Shown here in pieces: positions 24,906 to 35,007 of a stretch of DNA of 64,000 nt (within the stretch, counting starts at the first letter, position 1; each line of letters opens with the position of its first letter). The stretch is from Cranoglanis bouderius (taxonomy: Eukaryota; Chordata; Actinopteri; Siluriformes; Cranoglanididae): positions 6,650,501 to 6,714,500 of the forward strand of contig CM042551.1 in NCBI GenBank assembly GCA_023630585.1, read 5' to 3'. The position numbers were made by a program, and so were the translations under genes. The notes under the pieces are model-generated. The model was not told the DNA's origin, did no database searches, and saw nothing but the letters and a program-made list of their open reading frames with translations.

Positions 24906-27794
24906 CTCTCTAGGTGGCAGGAATAGCAGCAGGGCCGGCCCAGGACAGAAATAGGCTGGGCCAAACCAGGGGAGTGGAGCAGCGGCTAGACGCTTAAAAT
25001 AGCAACACAAAAACACAGCTGTCTGCCTTCATCCTTCTCCCCAGCTCCCTGGTTCCTCTTTATCTCCTCCTCTCAGTCTTCCCTTCTCGTTCTCCTTTAT
25101 TTGCACTTAAATTCCCCTTTTTTTTCCCTGCTTTCTTGTCTGACATGCCTATCTTCATACACCGGGAGATCTGTTATTCTGTCAGCTTTTCTCTACGTTA
25201 TCTATTATGAGGACTAATAAATATGCTGCTCTTGTCTTTATTACCAGTCAGTTCTCTTTCTTGCTCCTCTCTTTCTGTTTCGATTATCACCCTGTTCAAG
25301 ATGCAGTGTGTAATTTTTAAGTGCTTCTTTGACGCCTGTAATAATCTGATAATTACAAAGCCTCCATAGAATAACTGCAAATTGCAATATTGCAATACCA
25401 TGGAGCTGGCTTGTTTCTAAGTGTACTATGTACATTTTTTATATTTACTGGAAATAAGCTCCACCCCATCCATCCATCCATCCATCCGAGCTGCTCAGCT
25501 CCACCCATTTTCCTAAAAAGGTAACAAATTCATGAGGCGTATCTAGGTTTAACAGAGGAAGTGGGGCCGTTTTGGGGTAAAAGTCGATGTCAATGTTTTT
25601 AGGGGAACTGCATTTCACCTCACTGCCAGCAGAGGGCTCTATAAATTACATACCACTCCTTTAGTGGCACAGAGGCTAAGACAAACAAAACCTGAAGCAC
25701 TACTTCCAGGAAAAAGACATCGCATCCTTCAAACCTAAGCCCAGTGCATGCCTCGAATGCATGCAGTTTAATGCAGCCGTCTCTGGAGTATCTGATATTG
25801 TAACCTAGTTTCTTTACAATCACAAAAACATGCATACATAAAATGCAAGGCTTTGCAAACACTACCACCTCTTTTAACTGGATCAGTAGCCTGGCTGACA
25901 AACAGCTGTCACATCCATCTGCAAGACATATAAAATCACAATGACTTGAGGAAAAGACAATGAAGGTAAAATAAAGATTTAGACAAGGGTTAATGCATGA
26001 AAGCTACAACCCCAATTCCAAAAAAGTTGGGACACTGTGGATGGCACAGCGAACTGTGTTCACAGACAATGAGTTCCGAAGGTGTTTCTGAGCCCATGCA
26101 GTGATTTCCATTACAGAAGCATGTCTGTTTTTAATGCAGTGCCGCCTGAGGGCCCGAGGATCACGGGCATGCAATATTGATTTTCGCCCTTGTCCCTTGC
26201 GCGCAGAGATTTCTCCAGATTCTCGTAAACTTTTGATGATATTATGTACTGTAGATGATGAGATATATATAGTCTTCGCAATTTTACATTGAGGAACATT
26301 ATTCTGAAATTGTTCCACAAATTGTAGACACAGTTTTTCGCAGATTGGTGAACCTCTGCCCATCTTTACTTCTGAAAGACTCATCTAAGATACTCATATA
26401 CCCAATCATGTTAATGACCTGTTGCCAATGAACCTCCAGCTGTTTCTTTTTAGGAACACTTACTTTTCCAGCCTTTTGTTGCCCCCGTCCCAACTTTTTT
26501 GAGACGTGTTGTGGCCATCAAATTCAAAATTACCTTTTTTTTTTTTTAATGGTACATTTACTCAGTTTAAACATTTGAAATGTTTTCTATGTTCTATTGT
26601 GAATAACATATGGATTTGCAAATCATTACATTCTGTTTTTATTTACATGTTACACAGAGTCCCACCTTTTTTGGAATTGGGGTTGTATTTCTAACAGCCT
26701 TGACATGTTGCTTAAAGGAGCAGTCTGTAATTTTAGCACCCTCTGCTGCTTGGTTAACTGCAATTGCAATTAAAAAAAAACAACTGAGAAGCCTTCCCCT
26801 CCCCCCAATCGTTCTGTTGAAACTACACATGACCCTGTGACTTGTCTTATAAGAAAAAGGGGGCAAAGATGAACTGCTCTGTTCCAGCCGGTGGCAGAGC
26901 TAGTTTCCAGGCCATAAAAATGTAAACAGAAACCTAAAATAAACCAACAAGAACCACTTCAGGGCAATAATGTGTATCACAGTATGTTTGGAGCTATGCA
27001 CTGTATATGATTATTACAAGTTTAGAAACACTGCACCTTTAAAGGTTAACTGTAACACGGATTAAACTTCTATGTTTAAAAAGGGTTTCACCATGAGACA
27101 TGAGCTTGCTTCTAAACCTGCCGTTCCATTTTCAAATAACCCGACCTGGTCCATCTCCTGTAATGCATAAAATGCTACAAAAATATCTTGCTAAAAATGA
27201 ACAGGCAGTTTGTGGTTGGAGCAAAACCTTTGCCGCACCTTGGGAACATGTGTGTTTCCTCCACTTTCAGTAAATAGCACGTTTCCATCGAGTTATGCCC
27301 AGACTTTATTTACTACAGACCTGGCTAAACAGAAAGACTAAACAAAACACACACACCACCATGGGACATGACACTCAAACACACATAGATCACTGTCCCT
27401 TGGTAATTTTGCAAAGATCCAGCAGTAACAGGATGTCCTTTTGTGGGTGATCAGGTGATAGTCATGTTAGCCACGTCACAACAGCAGGGCGATTTTCCTA
27501 AACACTATGATTGCTAGACAGAGCCGTAAGGCCAGTAGAAAGATTTCCAGAAGACCATTTTGGAAAAAGACCAAATTATGCAGACGTCAGAAGTCTGCTG
27601 GACGACTTACAGAAAGGAAAAGCTGCGTGTGTGCAGCAGAGGCGGACCATATCCCCAGGAGAAACTCCTGCAAGCAACAGGTTTACACTGCTGCTATTGT
27701 TGGCCAGAGTGGCATCACTATTGTGAGGAGTTCCCCAGATACAGCCTCATCCAGTTGACAATACCGCCAGTGAAACCTAGGTCTCTCTCGCGCG

Positions 27795-27837
<43 letters not shown>

Positions 27838-30800
27838 ACATAAACCTCCTGCTACCGAGGTTTTCCTCTCCAGACAAAACAGATGCTGCTGCTGCAAAAA
27901 TAGGTCATGTGCATGGGTCTGTTCCTGACAAAAACTTTTCCCCAAGGAGCAAGAAGACTAGTTTAAAAGTGGACACAACAATAAGGCTGAAAAAAAGCAC
28001 ACATCAGACTCTTGACAAAGTTCAGTTCAGATAGAGTTTATCCACGTAAAGATACCGGTGTAAATGCACCAGAGATCTATTTATATATATTTATATAAGG
28101 CTTGAAAAGAAGCGACATAAAACTGCCACATAAAAAAAATGAAGTTTGTATTAAGGCCGTTAAATTCTCAAAGCTTAGAGGAAGGATGTGTTTCGGTTGT
28201 CAGTTGTGGCTTGGCGAGACGGCTGTACAATTACTTTGTTACTATATTTAAACCTGATTTTGAAGTATCTGTACTTTAGCTGAGTTTTTCGTGCTTTTCT
28301 ATGTAAAAATCTCTACTTTCCTCTAACTATATTCCTACATTTCTCATTCATTCATTCATTCATTTTCCAGCTCATGGTGGCAGCAGGGTGAGAAGGTTAT
28401 TACACACTTCTCTATGCCCAGCCAAACATTCCAGCTTCTTTTGGGAGATCCCGAGACATTCCCAAGCCAAACTGTGAGATGTAATCTCTCCAACATGTCC
28501 TGGGTCTGCCCCGCATTTTCTCCGTCCTGTAGGACATGCCTGATACAGCTCTACTGGAAGCCGACCAGGATGCATCATTGTAAGGTGCCCAAACCACCTT
28601 CCCTGGCTGCTCTCAATTTGGAGAATCAGTGGCTCTACTCCAAGCCTCTCCCAGATTGTCAAGGTCTTCACCCCATCACAGAGGAACAAGCCCGGCAACC
28701 CTGCAAAGGAACCTCATTTCCAGCACCTGGATACACGACCTTATCCTTCAGTCACTACCCACACCTCATAAATAAGAACAAGAACGTAGATGCTTTATCT
28801 GCAAACTGCACCCCTGCTTCACCAACACAGATTGATACAGTGACTAACACTGTTGCCGTCTCGCACTCTCTTTTTCCATCACTCGTTTATAAGATTATCA
28901 AATACTCCTCCACCATGGGCACGGTCTCTCCCCGGACCTGAAGGGAGCATCCCACTGTTTTTTCAAGGACAAAAGCACAGCCTTGGACTTGGAGGTGCTG
29001 ATTTTCATCCCAGCCACTACAGACTCATGAGCAGAACATTCAAGTGCATGTTTGAATGCACACCAGAAGAACAACATCTCTTGCAAATAACAGGGATGTT
29101 ACCTCTAGCCAACCATACTGGACACCTCTCCAACCTTGGCTGTTTCTTAATATCCTGTACAGGAAAACCACAAGCACGAGTAGAGACAAGAAGACCCATT
29201 TTTGACTCTCGAGTCCGACACCCACCTTAAAACGATTTGGACTTAAGCGAATGCAAACACAGCTCTCACAGAGAACGGATCACATGCAGAAGCGATACAG
29301 ATACCTATCCTCTAGCAGTTCCTCCCACAACAAACGTCAAGGTACGTGATCATATACCTTCTTCAAATGTAGACAGGATTAGCATACTCCTCACAAAGCT
29401 GTGCAAGATAAGACTTGGGGCACTTTTCCACAACCTGGACAGAACCCAGATTGTTGCTCCTGAAATGAGATTTCTCTATAATTGTATATCTGTCATAACG
29501 TCATACGGTAACTTCCAGACATCTTCAAAGAGTTGATCGGAAGTCGTAACAAATCTAAAGATTCTCAATTAAATAAAGTCACACACATTTCTCAGTTCAC
29601 TGATACCTATTTCTTACTTAGATTGTCAAGTTCTAGAGTGTTTATAGCTTGAACCCATTTTTTGACATTTAACCAAAAATGTTAATACAAGTTCTTTAAA
29701 AACGCATGGTTACGTTATCTTAAAATGTTGATCACAATCCAGATGCGAGATGAGAGAAACAGCCATGTGTAACCAATGCTTCACCCACTGGTATGAATAT
29801 GCACACGTGCACATACACTTGTGCTCAAAACAGCCCACACTTCAGAAGAGTGTTAGCCATCTGGACTATCTTCAACATAGCGAGTCGGTCATGGCTTAAT
29901 GTTCAAAGAACAGCAGGCCAACTAGTGCAACCTTCACCAATCAATCATGGCTGACGAGCACAACACTGACGCACGCGGTCGCGCTCTGTGTCTCTCTCTC
30001 GCAAATCAACAGCGCCCCCTTTGGACCAAAGGACAATAGTGCATGAGGAATATCTTACTCTATTGTGCAACTTTGCTTTAAGCCAGTCTTAGTCTGTCTT
30101 TTACTATTATAACCCGTCATACTGTGAGACATGGTCTTAATAGAATCCTGGCCAAATTTTACAGTATAACAGACTGTGCAACTATACGATGAAGATTCTC
30201 TAAAGACAGACCTGTGATTACAGAAAATGACTACGATCTGCTTACGTCATCAATCTGCATGATCTGAACAGAAAGTGGGTGAGTTCTTCAAAGTAAGGTT
30301 GAGGTAGTAAGGATTTCTTCTTTCCATTAGCATGTTTTGTTTACATTTCGTCATTTGCACTACCATATTTGTAGTTTCCCACGAGTTTAGTATAATTCTG
30401 TCGTCCTCCTATTGGTGGCTTTTAGACAAGCGTTGCAGAAGCACTCAGTCTGAGATTTCAGTAAAACAATATCTGACACTACCAGAACTTTTTTGTAGGC
30501 TGTGTTTGACCGCAACGGCACTGAATCGGCCGCCAGTGAACACATCATATGTGTTCTGAGACTGCTGAGCTCAACTCACGACCAACGAATTCTTTTACCG
30601 TGTGTGATTTTTTATTTTTATTTTTTTTTGTCTGTAAGAGCAAAATCAGGTTGAAACTCCTACAGCGCAAAAGGAGTCAAAGGAAAAGCAATGTCCTATT
30701 ACTATACGTCAAAACCCAAGTATCTTGTAAGCAGGAAGCTTTTGGGTGGAGGTCTGTTGGGATTTGTTCCTTCCCAGTTTTACAGATTAGTTTGTGCATG

Positions 30801-33800
30801 TCTGTATGTGTGTGGGTTGCGTTTGAAGTCAGGAATGTAACAAGCTTCCACCCTTCTAGCCCCCTTAGACGAGAACTCTTCCATCTTAAATCGGAAAAAA
30901 AAAGTTTTTAATGCTGAGATCATTCAAACACACCGAATTATGCTCTGCCTTAAAATGATCAACTCACTGATTTTTCCATTTGAGACATCTACTATGAAAT
31001 TCAGATATCTGATTGTCAGACTCATAAACCTCATAAACCAAGCTAGAACACTAGGACATCTGGGATTTGTGGTTCATGTGGGGTTAACATAGTTCAAGGC
31101 CCACATTTTGCAGTGCAGTCATGTCAACGCCACAATATGACGATGAGACCTGGAGTGCTTTTTAAGTAATACTCAGTATTATAGCTATAATGTTAAGTAT
31201 TGGGTATTATACTGACACAACCTGTAATTTGATGCTGTTTGGTGCATCTGCTCTCATCTTTTTTCTTTTTTTTTTTTCTTTGTTTTTTTTTTTTACATGT
31301 AAAAAAAAGTGGAGCATTTCAATAATTAAAAAAAAAACAACAACTCCTCTTGTAACAGGTGAAAACTGGTAACAGGTGTTACAACTATATTCATGTCATT
31401 TGTCTACAGTGGCCTGTAAGCACAAAACACATTAACAAACCCAAGACACAACAGCGCTTTCAGAAAACGCAACAACAAAACCAAAATAGCAACAGCAAAT
31501 TCAGAAACACATCAGCATTAACTCAAAACAGATAGCAGGGCTGCCAGGGTCACGGTTTCTACGCCAAATTGGGCTCGATCTGGAACAAGGTGGTGGGTGG
31601 AAAAAGCAAGTCCGCAGGTGGCGGTTCTTTAGGACTAGTTTAAAAATAGTCTGCAGATGCTGAGGTCTTGTTTCAAAACTAACAGTCAGAATTAAATCTA
31701 ATCAGTTTCCACACACACACACATTGACTATGGCAAACAAAGGGAAAATAAGTGCAGACAATGTATCTATAATGTACAGCATCGTTTCTGTTTAAAGATA
31801 TATTGTAAAGATTAGGCGAGGGAAAAGGGGATTATGGTGCGGATAATGTCCGTACCAGGTGATGATAAAAATGTCAATTGCGTTTACTGCAAATCAGAAA
31901 TGCACAAAAAAAAAAAAACACACACCACAGTGACCTTGTTTCCCATACAACAACAATGTGTCACCCTTTTCCAATGCCACAACTTTTTGAGCTACAGTAC
32001 TGTGCAAAAGTTTTAGGCACGTGCAAAAGCAAAAATGCTGTAGATGCCTTCAAAATAATTAAATTAAATGTTTCTACATTTTAAAAATAAAATACTGTAA
32101 ATAGCAGTAAACAGTAGTGAATGAAAACAAAGTCAATATTTGGTGTGACAAAAAAATAAAAATAAAAATAAAAATAGTAGTTTGTGCAGTTTTATAAGGA
32201 AATGAGCTGGTAAGTCTTATTGAGCATCTTGCAGAACCAGACACAGTTCTTCTGGAGACTTTGACTTTCGCACTCGCTTCTTATTTTTGCAGCAAAACCC
32301 AGCAGCCTTCATTGTGTTTCATTGTGTGGTCTCTTACGTAATATGCTGCTTTCTTTAATGACATAGAAACATTTTTCTGTAACATTAAATTTTGTGCTAG
32401 AAAACTAATGTTTGGGAATCTAAAATGTTTTTTGTACTGACTTGATAATGTAGAAGTCATAAAATAAAAAAAAGTTTGCACTAAATAAAATAGGGTGCCT
32501 AAAACTTTTGCACAGTACTGTAGATTCAGGCCTTTTTGTGCAGTTTTTGCATTCGCTTACTCATATTAACGCCATGCATCTAAAGTAACATCATGTGAAT
32601 GCCCCTAAAAAATAAAGATAATGTTCAGTAAAGACCTACACTTTCTGTTTTTAAGTTAATATTCATGTGTTTTTGATTTGTGTTTTCACATTTGCTGTGG
32701 TGTTTTTAGTTTTGCTTTTTCTGATTTGCTGTCAAGATTTGCTAGTTTTGCAATTTACCTATAGGTAAATAGGTAATACTTCTTGTCAAGAACTATTTTT
32801 CATTGTATAGGGTTCTTGAGTTGAGCTGTATGGATGTATGTTTCCTTATTGGTTCTTCAATAGGGTATCATGAACCCTATAAGGGTCTTTGTGGGACTGG
32901 AAAAGGTTCTCCTGGCATCACTCTTAAGAAACTTACTTACCACTAAGTGTTTTTTTTAGAGAACTTATGATAACATGGGTCCTTGTGGTACTCCTGTGAA
33001 GAACCATTTCTTGGTTCTTTCAAGCACCAGGTTCTCTAAAGAACCTGGGAGTAACAGGTTCTTTGAGTAACTTAAAAGGGTTCTCCTATGGCATAAGGCT
33101 GAAAAACCCTTTTTTGGTTCTAATTGGAACCTTTATTTTTAAGAGTGTTGGAGTTCTACAATTCAGTGGCATTACATGGCTGTGTAAGATGTGTGCATCA
33201 TTACGTTTATGGCATTTGGCAGATACCCTTATCCAGAGCAACTTACATTTATACATCTAAGCAATTGAGGGTTAAGGGCCTTGCTCAAGGGCCCAATAGT
33301 GGCGGCTGGGATTTGAACACACGACCTCCTGATCGATAGCCCAACATCTTAACCACCGAGCTACCGCTGCCCCTCATGTCCTATCATGTTACTAATATGT
33401 TGGTATTTTAAAAGATCCATTTGTTTGTATGATGTTGCAATTGCTTGTATGACAAACCATTTTCAAAACTGTGGCCTGCTTATTATGTGATGGTGTTATA
33501 TATGACATGGAGCATGCTAGAGCCTCAGGGAGAGGTTATCTATGATCGGCTTCCTCCCTTTGTGTAATGGTTAGTGTCTACACAGCTACAAAACTAACCT
33601 CATATCTGAACACCAAATCCTCCTGAAAAAATAAATAAATAAATAAATAAAATTGCAGAAAAACATGGTACAATCAAAAAAAAAATCATCAAAATGAAAC
33701 CTGTTGTACATCCCAATGCCAGGTATTCATGAGAATGAGAGTGAGAGAGTGTCTGCGCCGGTCTGATGAAAGTAGCCACCTGCTAGTAGGGTCTCCATCT

Positions 33801-34513
33801 GCTCGCTTTCCTCTGCCAAGAAGCGCAGGAGGGCCTCGGGCATGCAGAGAGCAGCGGATAAATATATCCCTCCACTCTCCGCCTGCCCACGGGAGGTCTC
33901 CGGCAGCCTGCTACGCTGACTTACGCTGGCCTTAAAGATGCCGCTCACCTGAAAGGAGTGCTCGTGATAACAGGGACTAAACAGCATACAGAACGTATAA
34001 AGCAGGTATTACCTGGGTGCTCAGGGGAGCCCATGTCAACAGCATGTATACGAGGGGACGATTCCTGGAGAGCCAGACTGGCAAACGAACACCTGGGAAA
34101 TAAACACATACACATATGCACACCCATTCACAAATATATACAAACCCTGCATGTGCTCAGGTGCTGGTTAAATACAATATCTCTAAGGTTTTGATATCAG
34201 AAACATTTCAATTCAGAGAAAAGGAGTAACCATGACCCTATAATCTGTTGGTGTTTTTCCTTCCTCTTTTTGTTATTTTCTAGTTGTCATTTATGTTCTC
34301 ACACAGACACAGTAGTGTTGCCGCCTCACAGCTCCAGACTCCCTGGTTCGATCCTGAGGTCTGTTTACGGTCTATGTGGAGTTTCACACGTTCTCCCCAA
34401 GAATGCATCGGTTTCTGCGATTTATCTGGTTTCCTCCCTATTCCCAAAACATGCCAGGAGGTGGACTAGTGACTCTAAATTGCCCCTAGGTGTGAATGAG
34501 TGTGTGAACGTGT

Positions 34514-34551
<38 letters not shown>

Positions 34552-34971
34552 CATCACTGTAGATTATTAGCAAAGTAATAACTATTACTGGATGATACAC
34601 AACAATTGTGTTACTAAACATCCATATTTATCTTCATTTTCAATTTAATTTTCAGCATCGGGCATTTTTCGGTTTATTTCATGCATTGTCTTTTAACCCA
34701 GTCAGCAACAGACCTCTTTATGATCCGGACCGGATGCAGTTACGTATCCAGTGCAAAAGTAGGAAACATAACATGCACACCTACTGATATAACTAATGGA
34801 AGCAAATATTTTGTTAAGAATGTAATAACAATGTTATCCAGTAGTGATCGATTTAAATGGTTACAGATCATAATCAAAGTCTACTACTATTGGATGATAC
34901 AGAGCCATTTTCTGACTAGGCATCCATATTTATCTTCATTTTCGGCTTCATTTTCAACATCATGCATTGTC

Positions 34972-35007
<36 letters not shown>

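Larger units (their letters stand above)
24495..33779 (-). other. hdac9: hdac9 upstream intron
   Basis: 9.3 kb holding the Tc1-like element at 26005, a LINE fragment at 28345, repeat X at 30187, a MITE at 31993 and a SINE at 33195. 25000-26000, 26700-27780, 27950-28340, 29230-30180 and 30670-31990 show no supported feature. Open frames around 27507-27928 are interleaved in three frames and lack coding character. Confidence 0.65.

Noticed and set aside
24422..24913. 163-codon plus-strand open frame
   Set aside because: Antisense to the hdac9 exon at 24394 and ending in a (CT)n run; no recognisable domain or splice support.
27507..27928. Three overlapping plus-strand frames (LLDRAVRPVERFPEDHF and others)
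   Set aside because: Different frames compete over the same bases, there is no family match and the longest ends in (CA)n. A small unknown exon cannot be excluded, but support is too weak to list.
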